DNA of 64,000 bases from Roseiarcus sp963782255 (GCA_963782255.1 CAWAIS010000001.1:868001-932000), one strand, 5' to 3'; counted from the stretch's first letter, positions 1 to 9,352 are shown. The notes: generated from the sequence alone by a model not told the origin. Made by a program: numbers and translations.

Positions 1-2
1 TT

Positions 3-347
3 ATGCACGCGCAGTGCTCGCCTACTCCGCGAACTCGCGTTTGCGGTTCGCGCTGGTCAAATACACTAGGCGACCCTTCCGACAAGCTCCCAGGGGCTGC
101 AAGAGTTGGGCCAAAAGGCGCTTCTGACGTGCTGCGGCGCTACGGGACGCTGGAGGGCGTCCTTGATGCCGGTCGCTTCCCCGCCCAAGCGAAGATGGTT
201 CGGCTCTACCGGTCGATCGCCACCATGGATGCGTCAGCGCCGCTGCCCTCGGTCGCCGATCAGATGCCGACATGGGCCGCAGCATCGGAGCTGGCGCGCA
301 ATTGGGGACTGACGCAATTGGCTGGCCGTCTGTCGGAACGGGCATAG
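3..347 (+). pseudogene. 5'-3' exonuclease remnant (C-terminal H3TH part)
   Basis: The protein from about residue 22 contains GDPSDKLPGAARVGPKGA, the helix-3-turn-helix DNA-binding signature of PolA-type 5'-3' exonucleases, followed by the helical C-terminal region. The N-terminal nuclease core with its metal-binding aspartates is absent. The first ~20 codons do not match the family, so the gene is truncated by a rearrangement or by the window edge. The intact enzyme removes flaps and RNA primers; this fragment cannot be catalytic. Confidence 0.7.
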
Positions 348-387
348 CCTAGCCGCCCCGGACTGGGCCTGCGATCGAGGACAGTTT

Positions 388-470
388 GGGGCGCGGCTCT
401 TTTCGCTGAAGGCGTGCGAAATCGGCCTGCAGGGGATCGTCTCGGGGCGGCGCTGCGTGGCGGAGGCGAC
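388..470 (+). pseudogene. Possible ATP-dependent DNA ligase fragment
   Basis: A short stretch reads KACEIGLQGIVSGRRC, resembling the segment around the 'GLEGIVSK' motif in the nucleotidyltransferase domain of LigD-like ATP-dependent DNA ligases. No other ligase motif follows, and flanking codons are out of frame. If correct, it is a decayed scrap beside an equally decayed 5'-3' exonuclease. The match is short, so the call is tentative. The rest of 348-613 shows nothing recognisable. Confidence 0.35.
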
Positions 471-616
471 CGATAAGGAGCAAGAGATGACGCGCGGCGA
501 AGTGGACTGATCCCGGGGCCAGTGGCTTTTTCTGCGTAGATAAGCGCGCCAACCTGATGGCGGCAAAGGATCAAGATGCGCACGCGGACGCCGCCAGCGA
601 TTTTGCGGTGCTCTTA

Positions 617-1948
617 GGGCCTGTCAGGAATCAACCGCTTTGATGTATGGGGTTGAAGGGGCGATTGTGTAGTTCCATTCGCCGTGGAAATCGGCGCGCT
701 GAATGTTGAGGTTTCGCATGTACTCGTCCGACACGACGATTCCCTTAGGATAGGGTTTGTCGTCGAGTTCGCATCGAACCGTCAAGCCGGTTCGGGTGGT
801 CGTGGCGCCGATCAGTTCGACGATGACGCGATAGCTGAGCAGCGGTTTGGCCCGCCAATTTTGGGTAATGAACGAGAACAGGCGATGCTCGATCTTGTTC
901 CATTTGCTGGTTCCCGGCGGCAGATGATGGACTTCAATTGATATGCCGAGTTCATCGGCGAGGCGCTGCAATTCAAGTTTCCACAGCCGCACGCGCGTGC
1001 CGTTCGATCCGCCGCCATCGGCGGTGATGACCAGGCGGCGCGCGAGCGGATAGCGAACACGGCCGACGTCTTGCCACCATCGGCGGATCGTCTGAACCGC
1101 GAAGGCCGCCGTGTCGTTGTCGATCCCGACGTTGACCCAGCCTGCGTTGGCGGCCAGATCATAAATTCCATAAGGCACGGCGCGGCCGAGCTCCTTGATC
1201 AGGAAATCGTGCACGCGCACTTCCTCTGGATCGCCTTGCTTGCGCCAGTCGCGGCCCGCGTTCTTGAAATCGCCGACCAGTTCCTTCTTCTTCGTATCGA
1301 CTGAAATAGCCGGTTGGTTCTCGGTCATGGCTGCCTTGACCGCGTCGTTGATGACGTGGAATTGCGCGTCGCGGTCGGGATTGTCGGCGCCCTCGCGCGT
1401 CTTGCTATTGGCTTGCAGGCTGAACTTCTGCTTCTTCAGCAACTCGCCGACAACCGTATGGCTGATCTTGTGCCCGAGTTTGTCGAGTTCAGCCGCCAGC
1501 CGGCGCAGGCTCTTGCACGTCCAGCGCAGTGGCGACATCGGATCGCCGCGCGCGTCGGGCTCGACCAGCGCGTTCAGATCATCGAGCAAACCGGGGTCCG
1601 TTTCCGTCAACGATTTGCGTCCCCCTCCCGGACGGCGAACGCCACCGAGCTTCAGCGGCGGCGGCGCATCGAGTTCCTTCAGGCCGCGTCCGATCGTGCT
1701 CGCGGCGATGCGCGTGACCCGGGAAACCGCGGCTATGCCGCCATGCCCTGCCGCCCTGGCTTCCGACGCCGCGAAAAGCCGTCGTTGCCGTTCATCCAGT
1801 TGAGGCAATATCGCTGCATTGCGCTTCCGGAGCTTTTCGAGAGAATCTTCATCAACCATCCCCAAAACTACGACGCGCCACGACCGCGGGGAATCCCCGC
1901 TACCTCACTGTCGGCACAGAACCAATTCAGCTATTCTCTGACGAGCCC
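617..1948. mobile_element. ISAzo13-family insertion sequence, complete
   Basis: The ends are imperfect inverted repeats: GGGCCTGTCAGGAAT on the left and, on the reverse complement of the right, GGGCTCGTCAGAGAAT. A 3-bp direct repeat TTA lies immediately outside both ends (614-616 and 1949-1951), consistent with a target duplication. One transposase gene on the minus strand fills the element. Confidence 0.8.
624..1865 (-). CDS. ISAzo13-family transposase
   Basis: The 413-residue protein matches the DDE transposase of the ISAzo13 family. An N-terminal helix-turn-helix region (VSRVTRIAASTIGRGLKEL) is followed by a Gly/Pro-rich hinge, the core with ISVDTKKKELVG, then VITADGGGSNGTRVRLWK and HHLPPGTSKWNKIEHRLFS, which carry the likely catalytic Asp, Asp and Glu. 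Length is normal and no frameshift is seen, so it may be active. It is the only gene of the element. Confidence 0.9.
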   Translation of the reverse strand: MGMVDEDSLEKLRKRNAAILPQLDERQRRLFAASEARAAGHGGIAAVSRVTRIAASTIGRGLKELDAPPPLKLGGVRRPGGGRKSLTETDPGLLDDLNALVEPDARGDPMSPLRWTCKSLRRLAAELDKLGHKISHTVVGELLKKQKFSLQANSKTREGADNPDRDAQFHVINDAVKAAMTENQPAISVDTKKKELVGDFKNAGRDWRKQGDPEEVRVHDFLIKELGRAVPYGIYDLAANAGWVNVGIDNDTAAFAVQTIRRWWQDVGRVRYPLARRLVITADGGGSNGTRVRLWKLELQRLADELGISIEVHHLPPGTSKWNKIEHRLFSFITQNWRAKPLLSYRVIVELIGATTTRTGLTVRCELDDKPYPKGIVVSDEYMRNLNIQRADFHGEWNYTIAPSTPYIKAVDS

Positions 1949-1954
1949 TTAGCT

Positions 1955-2545
1955 CTTTTCAATCAGACCGCTCGCGCTCCAAGAAAGGACTGGCTTTTGG
2001 TTCGAAAGAGAGCGTGTGTGTAGACGCCCGCGAGCGCTGAGGCGCTGCGGGTGAACCCTTCGCCCCGACGATCGCTCCGATCCGGGGCTCGCGTCAGTGA
2101 GGGGCCGGGATCGGCCGGCTTCCAAAACGCGAGGGTTCAAACATGTCCATCAAATTCAACGACACGCAGCTTGTGCTGCTGAGCGCCGCGTCGGAGCGCG
2201 ATGATCATTGCCTTGTTCCCCCGGCAGGTCCAAAGCGCGCCCAGGCGCAGAGGGCCGTAGCCAAGCTTCTCGAAGCCGGGCTCTTGAAGGAGATAAGGGC
2301 AAAGGCGGGAGCGCCGATCTGGCGGCGCGACGACGAGACCGGGCAGACCTATGCGCTCAAGCTGACCGCCGCTGGCGCGAAAGCGATCGCGGTTGACGAC
2401 GCGACGGCGTCTGAAAGCGGGGGGGAACGGCGTGCGGACCATCCGATCGTCTCCGCCAATCCGAAGCCCGAACCCGGTTCAGTCGCAGCAGCAGCGATTA
2501 CGGCGGCCTTTGACAGGCCAAACAGCGGCGTCGCCTCAACTCCAA
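1955..2545. repeat. Direct repeat copy A: DUF3489 leader and gene 5' part
   Basis: This segment is nearly identical to 14418-14990. It covers about 190 bp of untranslated leader (TTTTCAATCA, then CTCGCGCTCCAAGAAA and onwards) and the 5' half of the DUF3489 gene. A third short copy of the 3' end of the same gene lies at 11315-11417. Conservation of the long leader as well as the coding part indicates segmental duplication. Confidence 0.85.
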
Positions 2546-2568
2546 TGTCAATCGGCTCACAAAACTGA
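2143..2568 (+). pseudogene. DUF3489-family protein, 3'-truncated by IS21
   Basis: The first ~130 residues match the intact DUF3489 protein at 14603-15307 (MSIKFNDTQLVLLSAAS start, same leader). The reading frame then runs into the IS21 end at 2546 and stops after a few foreign codons, so the C-terminal DUF3489 helix-turn-helix-like domain is missing. In related genomes such proteins sit upstream of DUF2924 and serine recombinase genes. Function is unknown and this copy is presumably dead. Confidence 0.8.
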
Positions 2569-2691
2569 CCCCCGATCGGCGTGCAAAATTGACCCCCCTG
2601 ATGTCGCACTGACGGCAGCGCTTGCCCCGGCGGAGCTGGTCGGGGTTGCGCAGCCGGGGCGAGCGCGGGGGGGTGAGGAACGATCTAGAGC

Positions 2692-3426
2692 TCAGGCGCG
2701 GTTCTTGAAGCGCCAACTCTCGTTGCCGGTCTCGACGATGTCACAGTGATGCGTGAGACGATCCAGGAGCGCGGTGGTCATCTTTGGGTCGCCAAAGACG
2801 CTGGGCCATTCACCGAAGGCGAGATTTGTTGTGACGATGATCGACGTGCGTTCGTAGAGACGGCTGATCAAGTGGAACAGGAGCTGGCCGCCGGACTGCG
2901 CGAACGGAAGATAGCCGAGCTCGTCGAGAACGATGAAGTCGAGCCGCGTGAGATAATCGGCGAGCCGCCCTTGACGGCCAGATCGACCCTCGGCTTCTAG
3001 CCGGTTGACGAGATCGACGGTGTTGAAAAAGCGGCCTCGCGATCCGGCGCGGATACAGCTTCGTGCGATCGCGATCGCCAGGTGGGTCTTGCCGGCGCCG
3101 GTTCCGCCAACCAGGACGACGTTGCGTTGCTGAGCAACGAACACACCGCTGGCAAGATCGCGCACCAGGTTCTCATTGATCAGCGTGTCTTTGAACGCAA
3201 AGTCGTTCACATCCTTGGCGAGCGGCAGCTTGGCGGTCGTGAGCTGGTATCGGATCGAACGCGCCTGCTTCTCCGATATCTCGGCCTTGAGCAGATCGCC
3301 GACCAGTTGCTGGGGCTCATGCTTGCGCTTGAGCGCGGTGGCGAGCGTCTCGTCGTATGCGCTTTTCATCCCATAGAGCTTCAGTTCGCCCATCATTTCG
3401 AGGACTTCGGTTCTCTCCATGGTCAT
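2692..3426 (-). CDS. istB: IS21 helper ATPase IstB
   Basis: The 244-residue AAA+ ATPase assists the IstA transposase in target selection. A Walker A motif GGTGAGKTHLA (around residue 107) and Walker B FIVLDELGYLP (around 164) are visible, followed by IIVTTNLAFGEWPSVF and DRLTHHCDIVETGNESWR, hallmarks of IstB. The start overlaps the 3' end of istA by 4 bases (ATGA), indicating translational coupling. Length is normal. Confidence 0.95.
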   Translation of the reverse strand: MTMERTEVLEMMGELKLYGMKSAYDETLATALKRKHEPQQLVGDLLKAEISEKQARSIRYQLTTAKLPLAKDVNDFAFKDTLINENLVRDLASGVFVAQQRNVVLVGGTGAGKTHLAIAIARSCIRAGSRGRFFNTVDLVNRLEAEGRSGRQGRLADYLTRLDFIVLDELGYLPFAQSGGQLLFHLISRLYERTSIIVTTNLAFGEWPSVFGDPKMTTALLDRLTHHCDIVETGNESWRFKNRA

Positions 3427-4919
3427 GCCCTCCTGAGCTGGTCGTATCTCGCGCAGTCAGCGACCGGCGCATGTCGGAGCCTCAGCGCATCCGGGGTGAA
3501 GATGGGCGCAACAGGTCCAGGATCGCGTTGGCGCGCGAGGATGTTGATGATCACGTCGGACGAATGGACGCCCTCTGACATCGCCTGAGCGCAGGCGGCT
3601 TCCACCGCCGGCAATCCATCGGTGAGCACGGTGGCCAGGATGGCGACCATCTGGCGGTCGCCATCATCGGATTCGGCGAGCTTGCGTCGAACCCGCTCGA
3701 GCGCCGCCGGCAGCACCCAATCCTTGAACGGAGCGCCGTTGCGCAGGGCTCCAGGCTTGCGGGCCAGGACCGGAACATAGTGCCAGGGATCGTAGACTGT
3801 CTCGCCGCGACCGTAGTTGCGGGGATGCTCTGCGACGATACGCCCATCCTGGCGGACGACGATGCGATCGGCGTAGGCATGGACCTCGACTGGACGACCG
3901 ACTGCGCTGGCGCTGACCGAGTATTTGTTGTTGTCGAACCGCACCAGGCACGTCTTCGACACCGAGGCTTGTTGCGCATGGAACCCGTCGAAGCGACCGC
4001 GATAAGCGATGAGCTTGGGCCGCTCTTCCTCGAAGACCTCCCATACGGTCTGCTCGGGGCGTTCGGGGTGCGGGTGGGCCTTGGCGTAGGCGATGCACCT
4101 GTCCATGAGCCAGGCGTTCAACTCATCGTACGTCTTGAACCGCAGCCGTGGCGTGAAGAAGCGCTCACGAACAAGGCCGACCTGGTTCTCCACCTGGCCT
4201 TTCTCCCAGCCTGACGCCGGCGTGCAGGCGACAGGGTCGACGAGATGGTGCGAACACATTTGCAGGAAGCGGCGATTGTATTGCCGATCCTTGCCGACGA
4301 AGATCGTGTCGACCGCCGTCTTCATGTTGTCGTAGATGCCGCGCGTGCAGGCGCCCTTGAAGAACGCAAACGCCCGATCATGCGCGTCGAACACCATTTC
4401 CTGGGTCTCGCGCGGATAGGCGCGTACGAACATCATTCGGCTGTGGCAGAGGCGGACATGCGCGACCTTCAAGGTCGTTGTCACGCCGCTCATCACGACG
4501 ATCTCGTGGCTCCAGTCGAACTGGTAGGCCTCGCCCTGCGCAAACGACAACGGAACGTAGGCGGTAGCCGACTGGCTCGAGTGCTCGCGGCTCCAGATCT
4601 TGGCGTAGCGTCGGACGGCGTCGTAGCCGCCTTCATAGCCCAGCGCCCGCAACTCCTCGAATAGCCGGATCAGCGTCAGACGTTCGCGCGCTGGCGCGTC
4701 GGCATTCTTCGTCAACATCCGATCGATGTCGGCCTTCCAGCGTCCCAACTTCGGGCGTGGCTGGACCTCTCGCTCGTAGGAAAAAGATGTCTCGCCCGAG
4801 CGTAGAATCTTCCGAACAGTATTGCGCGATATCTTCAGATCGCGGGCGATCTCCTTGATCGACTTGCCCCTGGATAAATGCTCGCGCCGTATCCGGGCGA
4901 TCGTCTCCACAACCAGCAT
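3423..4919 (-). CDS. istA: IS21 transposase IstA
   Basis: The 498-residue DDE transposase starts with a helix-turn-helix (KEIARDLKISRNTVRKILR), continues through the rve integrase core (QFDWSHEIVVM; GIYDNMKTAVD; GWEKGQVENQVG carrying the catalytic Asp, Asp and Glu) and ends with the Mu-type C-terminal domain (VRFDNNKYSVSASAVGRPVEV). It precedes istB in one transcription unit. No disruption is seen. Confidence 0.95.
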   Translation of the reverse strand: MLVVETIARIRREHLSRGKSIKEIARDLKISRNTVRKILRSGETSFSYEREVQPRPKLGRWKADIDRMLTKNADAPARERLTLIRLFEELRALGYEGGYDAVRRYAKIWSREHSSQSATAYVPLSFAQGEAYQFDWSHEIVVMSGVTTTLKVAHVRLCHSRMMFVRAYPRETQEMVFDAHDRAFAFFKGACTRGIYDNMKTAVDTIFVGKDRQYNRRFLQMCSHHLVDPVACTPASGWEKGQVENQVGLVRERFFTPRLRFKTYDELNAWLMDRCIAYAKAHPHPERPEQTVWEVFEEERPKLIAYRGRFDGFHAQQASVSKTCLVRFDNNKYSVSASAVGRPVEVHAYADRIVVRQDGRIVAEHPRNYGRGETVYDPWHYVPVLARKPGALRNGAPFKDWVLPAALERVRRKLAESDDGDRQMVAILATVLTDGLPAVEAACAQAMSEGVHSSDVIINILARQRDPGPVAPIFTPDALRLRHAPVADCARYDQLRRA

Positions 4920-5033
4920 CCCCCACCGCCCGCGTCACACAAACGCGGGCAGCCGAACAGAGCGAAAACTAGGGGGTCAATTTTGGACGCCGATCCCCCC
5001 GGCTAGGGGGTCAAAATTGCACGCCGAAACACA

Positions 5034-5442
5034 GTGGGGCGTGCGTACGTGTTGAGAGCGCTGGCTCACGCCTGCCGGAGACTGAGCGCGAAACCGTTCT
5101 GCGTGAGGCCCTCGCCGACGCCCGCGAGATCTCCGATATGTCGGCGCGCCGAAACACGTGCTGAGCGCGCTCGCCCCACGCCTTCCGGAAACACTGCTCG
5201 CTGAAGCCCTCGCCGACGCCCGCGAGATCTCCGATGTTTGGCGCGCTCGCGTGTTGAGCGTGCTCGCGTCACACCTGCCGGAGACACTGCTCGCTGAAGC
5301 CCTCGCTGACGCCCGCGCAATCTCGGATCCGTCGGCGCGCGCGCAAGCGTTGAGCGCGCTTGCCCCGCACTTTCAGCAAACGCCAAGCTTCGCTCAGACC
5401 TTTGCGACTTCGAATCTTTCCGAAGAACCCGCACCTTCCTGA
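5034..5442 (+). pseudogene. Decayed helical-repeat protein
   Basis: At least two full copies of a 31-residue (93-bp) unit are in frame from 5158: LPETLLAEALADAREISD and LPETLLAEALADARAISD joined by LSVLASHLP-type linkers. A more diverged copy (LPETERETVLREALADA) lies in another frame at about 5085-5150. Such leucine/alanine-rich repeats form alpha-solenoids in large signalling or NTPase proteins. Here only the tail survives, frameshifted and cut on the left by IS21. It ends after a divergent sequence with no recognised domain. Confidence 0.55.
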
Positions 5443-5604
5443 AATGATTTTCATTTCCATGTCGGCGGACGCCAATATAAATCCGCGTCAGGCAGCAGCG
5501 GTATTAGAGGCCGAGTTAGCAAGCGGGGATGATTCCTATTTGGCTGGCTTCGCACTCAGGGGCTTCACTGTCGGTGGAAAAGACCTCATTGAGACGACGC
5601 TCAT

Positions 5605-5940
5605 CTGGCATCCTCAGACCGGGACAGTTGGTCGGCTGTCGACCAGCTGTGCTTTTTCGCAGACGCGGTCCGGCACCCGCGCCACGCCGACAAACATGTC
5701 CCTCGCCCCAGTCGTCCGGAAGAAGAAGGGTGACTTCGTCTTTGTCTGCTCGAGCAACAGGTTGATGGCGGCCCGCCCCGATCACGCGCGTATGTGGGCC
5801 GCTCTTCCTCATCTAGCCATGCCCGGTGAAGCCCCAAGGCTTCCATGCGCCGGAAACCAGTGAGCAGCAGGAAGCGGATGGTCGCAAGCCCCATGGAGTG
5901 TCGACACGGTCCGTGCAGCAACACCTTCACCGCCGGTGGT
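5605..5940 (-). pseudogene. Tyrosine recombinase (phage-type integrase) remnant
   Basis: Stitching three minus-strand frames gives IRFLLLTGFRRMEALGL, the start of the catalytic domain with its first Arg, then AINLLLEQTKTKSPFFF and FVGVARVPDRVCEKAQLVD, which match the mid-catalytic region of alphaproteobacterial integrases. The HxxR and catalytic Tyr part is not recognisable. Multiple frameshifts show decay. It sits directly 3' of the KAP NTPase gene, suggesting that gene arrived on an integrative element. The plus strand (5444-5640) is open but matches nothing I know. Confidence 0.6.
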
Positions 5941-5950
5941 GTCGAACTGT

Positions 5951-8900
5951 TCATGACCGCGCTGCCACGGGCGCCGAGCTTTGCACCTCCGGCACGGTAA
6001 GCGGGAATCCCGGTTCCCAAAGAATGCGATTGAACTGGTAAATCGGTTCCCGCTCCATGCCGACATCGGTGATTGCCGGGATGGCCTCGCTCTCCTCCTG
6101 CCGAGACGCGTTCCATTCCCGTTGGTCGGGATGACTCAGCAGCCGGTTCAGCCAAGGTGACTGAACCAGCCGACGCCGGACCGCCCGGGCCGCGTTCTTT
6201 TGCTCCTCGTCCTGCAGTTCCGCCAAAATTTGATTCATGGCTTCTTCGCGAGCGCCCTCGTCTTCAAGATACGCGGCGTCCAACAACTGTGGCTGGCACG
6301 CCACTGCGCGCCAGGTCGTAGGCCATTCGGTGGCCAAAACGACCCACTTCGCGAGCTGCCACCAGCGGCGCGCCCGCAGGTTCTGTTCTTCGCTTCCGTC
6401 TGAGCGCATCTGATAATTATACATGATCCGACCCACCCCGTCGTACACAGCAAAAGCATTGAAGATTCGCTTGATCTGGCGTGGGTTGCCGGGAAGGCTG
6501 GCGACTAGTCCCAGCAACGCGTTCGTGACATCCTGTATATAGTCAATATCGGAGCCCGACGCGGCGACCATTTTGATCGAAGCGATCTTTTCGATTTCGG
6601 AAGAGCGAACGCCGCGCTTCACCGCTCTTACGACAGCATCTCTAATCCTTGCCTCCCGCTCCTGGATTGTCGCGGACAATTCGGCTATCCTCGTAATCTC
6701 CTCCCCGGCCTCCCTCGTGACTTGCTCGATCTCCGCCTCGCGCGGATCGGTCGGTCCTTCACGAGTTGCGGGTTCCTCGTTTTGCTGTTCCGCTTGGAAT
6801 GCCTGCGCCTGGCCGGCGATGCCAATGTCGCCGGTGCCGGTCCGTGGCGTGTCACCCACTTGTGTCGCGGGCAGTCCCCCCGACATCTCGCTCCGTTGGC
6901 GCGGCGTAAGTACGGCTTGCGTGTACCGCGCGATCGCGTCAGGTGCCATCGCAGGCAACCGAAATGACAGCTGGAATATCTTCTCAACGAAGCGTTCCCC
7001 GAGCTTGGCTTCGGTGCCAACGTTGAGACCTGAGAAATCCTTGTGATAGATTTCGTGCGCCTTTTCGATCCAAGATCGGTCGCCGAGCACCAGCACGAAT
7101 AGCCGCGGCGAACGGATGATCGTCTGAAAGCCGCGCAGAATTTCCACCGCGTTGCGCGGGTCGCAGCGGTCGATGTCGTCGACGATCAGCAGGACCGGCC
7201 GGTCGATGATCTCCAGCAGGCGTTGGAATGCTTTCTGAAACCGGTTGATCGGATTGCCGACACCGATCTGCCGGCTTTCCGCGCTGAAATCAACTTCTGG
7301 CACCAACGATTGGGCGATGATGGTCAGGAGCGCGGACAGAGCGATTCCCAGAGATGTGAATATCGCCGTCGGGGACACTTTAGTCTGCGTGCTCCAATCT
7401 TCCAAGTGGTTAATGACGCCCGTCAGAAACATGACCGCCAGGGAGACCAGCGCCAGCAAAACCACCACCAATTGGGTGCGGATTTTCGAATTCAACAGCT
7501 TGTACCGGAGCCCCCGTCCCAGGATCCGCCCGCGAAACGCAATTGAACGCCACCAGCGCCAATCGTAAAAACGTGAGAAACCCATGCCGGGTGACCAAGA
7601 TTCCTTGATCAGGGTACGTTGCAACGTCAGAAAGATGTGCCACCAGGGCGGCTGAGCGCTCTGCTCCTGCCAGGCATTGTAGCTTGCGATGATCCACGGC
7701 TTGCGCGCGCGCTTGGGCCATCGCTCGCGCTTCTCCTCCGAGGCTTCCGGGTTGATAAAGAACACCTCATCAAGCCGTCGTGCCGCCGGTTGCCCCTCCG
7801 CCGCGCGAGTTGATCCCACTACCGACCAGAGAAAGTGATCTTCGTCCAATCTCTCGCCGACCGGATTGAGTGTTCGTGCGACGAAATTCGCGAAGGTCGT
7901 TTTGCCGCCACCCCAGGGTGAGTCGATATGAACGATGAAGGTTTCATCCGGATCCCTCATCTGGGGGGCCCGCGCTTCCCGCCCCGCCTTCGAACCGGGG
8001 GCACAATCATTTAATTCGCACCAGATTAGGTGAAGCCGCCGCGCAAGAAAGAAGGCCAGGGGCCCGCGCCCGAGCGTGTCCGCGACGCTCGGCGCGTCGG
8101 TGGTGAAGGGCACCCGTGAGTCGAATTGATCGAGCGTTAGATCACTGTCCGGTTGCTGCTCCTCGACCGCAGCGGGCGACTCGGCGTTGCGTGTCGGGAT
8201 CACCGGAGGCCATTGTTTGAGCGCCGTGTCGGTCTTCTCGTCCGGCCGGATATGGGGAAAGCGCGAAAGGGCTGAGCGGATGGACTCGCCCGTTTTGAGC
8301 GCGGCGTTCGCGGCGTCGACCGCGATTGGCAACGCTCTTCCTGGATGCGACGCAACTAGCGCTGTGTTGATCGCCTCCAGTCCCTGGACCGTCACCGGGT
8401 GCACTGCGCCCTGGTTTCGAACCAGCGGCCCGGCGGTCCGTTCGATAGGGCCACGATCGATCGCCGTCTTCTGGAACGCGTCGATGCACAGCACCGGATA
8501 CCGTCGCACAGCTTGGTTCGTGTCCGTGAAAACCATCGAGGCGTCGGCAGCGAGAATGCCGGTGGCAATGATGTTGCCCCTGCCGCCACTCGCGCCGATC
8601 AACACGATGACAGTGTCACCGACTTTCATCTGCCTCGTGTAGAACAGGCTGTTGTGTCGCCAGAAGAAGATTCTCCCCGGCGCCAGGTCGGCGGCGAAAT
8701 TCGCGGCGTGCTGTCCCTCGATCGCCAGGAACACCCACACATTCGGGGCAAACTCAATCGTCTTAAGCCCGAGTTTCCGGTCCACAGCGCGGGCGAGACC
8801 ATTCAGGTTCCCGAACCGACTCCGCAGCGCGCGATCGGGGATCCGCAGAAGGTCGCGCATGATCGCGTCACTCAGCGGGCGATCGCTGGGATTGTCGGCG

Positions 8901-9331
8901 GCACGGTCGATCAGCCGACGGAGCTCGGTCGCGAACCAAGCGGATTGCAATCTTTCAAGCGCCTCTTTCGCCGACTGCAGTCGATAACGGCTTCGAACCT
9001 GCGGCCAGGCCGCTGCGAATTGCTTTTCCTCTCCCACCACAGCGCTCAATGCAGCAATCTGGGACCCAGGCCGCGGCTCGCCGGAACGGGCGCTCTCCAA
9101 CGCGCCCAGAAATAGCCTGGTAGCTGAAATGAACTTCTGATTGTTGGGGGCGAGAACCGCTGCGTAACACAGCATGCTAACCGCGGCGTCGTCCGCGTCG
9201 GAAATTCTCCTCGCGCGTAACGCTCCTCGCACGCCCTCAATCAGCATCTGATCTTGGGCCTGCACCCGCCATTCATCCGCTGACGGGCCTTCATCGGTGA
9301 CCAGCGGCATTTCTGACACGCTCGCGGACAT
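5951..9331 (-). CDS. KAP-family P-loop NTPase with PUA/EVE-like region
   Basis: The protein has about 1126 residues. I start at the ATG at 9331 because GGGAGGAAG lies just upstream; an in-frame GTG lies six codons earlier. Residues ~20-130 are a helical region of unknown type. Residues ~195-305 (WVFLAIEGQHAANF, MKVGDTVIVLIGASGG) resemble a PUA/EVE-like fold. Walker A SPWGGGKTTF is at ~470-480 and the KAP-typical YNAW motif at ~550. Two predicted membrane helices (~620-640, ~655-677) sit between Walker A and Walker B (VLLIVDDIDRCDP, ~713-725), as in other KAP NTPases. A charged coiled coil spans ~860-905, and GNPRQIKRIFNAF at ~948 is the C-terminal KAP motif. KAP proteins act at the inner membrane and include anti-phage components. 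The substrate here is unknown, and a role in defence is inference. Confidence 0.85.
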   Translation of the reverse strand: MSASVSEMPLVTDEGPSADEWRVQAQDQMLIEGVRGALRARRISDADDAAVSMLCYAAVLAPNNQKFISATRLFLGALESARSGEPRPGSQIAALSAVVGEEKQFAAAWPQVRSRYRLQSAKEALERLQSAWFATELRRLIDRAADNPSDRPLSDAIMRDLLRIPDRALRSRFGNLNGLARAVDRKLGLKTIEFAPNVWVFLAIEGQHAANFAADLAPGRIFFWRHNSLFYTRQMKVGDTVIVLIGASGGRGNIIATGILAADASMVFTDTNQAVRRYPVLCIDAFQKTAIDRGPIERTAGPLVRNQGAVHPVTVQGLEAINTALVASHPGRALPIAVDAANAALKTGESIRSALSRFPHIRPDEKTDTALKQWPPVIPTRNAESPAAVEEQQPDSDLTLDQFDSRVPFTTDAPSVADTLGRGPLAFFLARRLHLIWCELNDCAPGSKAGREARAPQMRDPDETFIVHIDSPWGGGKTTFANFVARTLNPVGERLDEDHFLWSVVGSTRAAEGQPAARRLDEVFFINPEASEEKRERWPKRARKPWIIASYNAWQEQSAQPPWWHIFLTLQRTLIKESWSPGMGFSRFYDWRWWRSIAFRGRILGRGLRYKLLNSKIRTQLVVVLLALVSLAVMFLTGVINHLEDWSTQTKVSPTAIFTSLGIALSALLTIIAQSLVPEVDFSAESRQIGVGNPINRFQKAFQRLLEIIDRPVLLIVDDIDRCDPRNAVEILRGFQTIIRSPRLFVLVLGDRSWIEKAHEIYHKDFSGLNVGTEAKLGERFVEKIFQLSFRLPAMAPDAIARYTQAVLTPRQRSEMSGGLPATQVGDTPRTGTGDIGIAGQAQAFQAEQQNEEPATREGPTDPREAEIEQVTREAGEEITRIAELSATIQEREARIRDAVVRAVKRGVRSSEIEKIASIKMVAASGSDIDYIQDVTNALLGLVASLPGNPRQIKRIFNAFAVYDGVGRIMYNYQMRSDGSEEQNLRARRWWQLAKWVVLATEWPTTWRAVACQPQLLDAAYLEDEGAREEAMNQILAELQDEEQKNAARAVRRRLVQSPWLNRLLSHPDQREWNASRQEESEAIPAITDVGMEREPIYQFNRILWEPGFPLTVPEVQSSAPVAARS

Positions 9332-9352
9332 AGTCTTCCTCCCGTTCACGTG

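Larger units (their letters stand above)
2546..5033. mobile_element. IS21-family insertion sequence
   Basis: The element carries istB and istA on the minus strand. Its ends begin TGT and end ACA and contain repeated terminal sites built on GCGTGCAAAATTGACCCCC, two at each end, as usual for IS21. I find no target duplication, and the DUF3489 gene cut at the left end does not resume on the right. This suggests a deletion or recombination after insertion. Confidence 0.85.
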
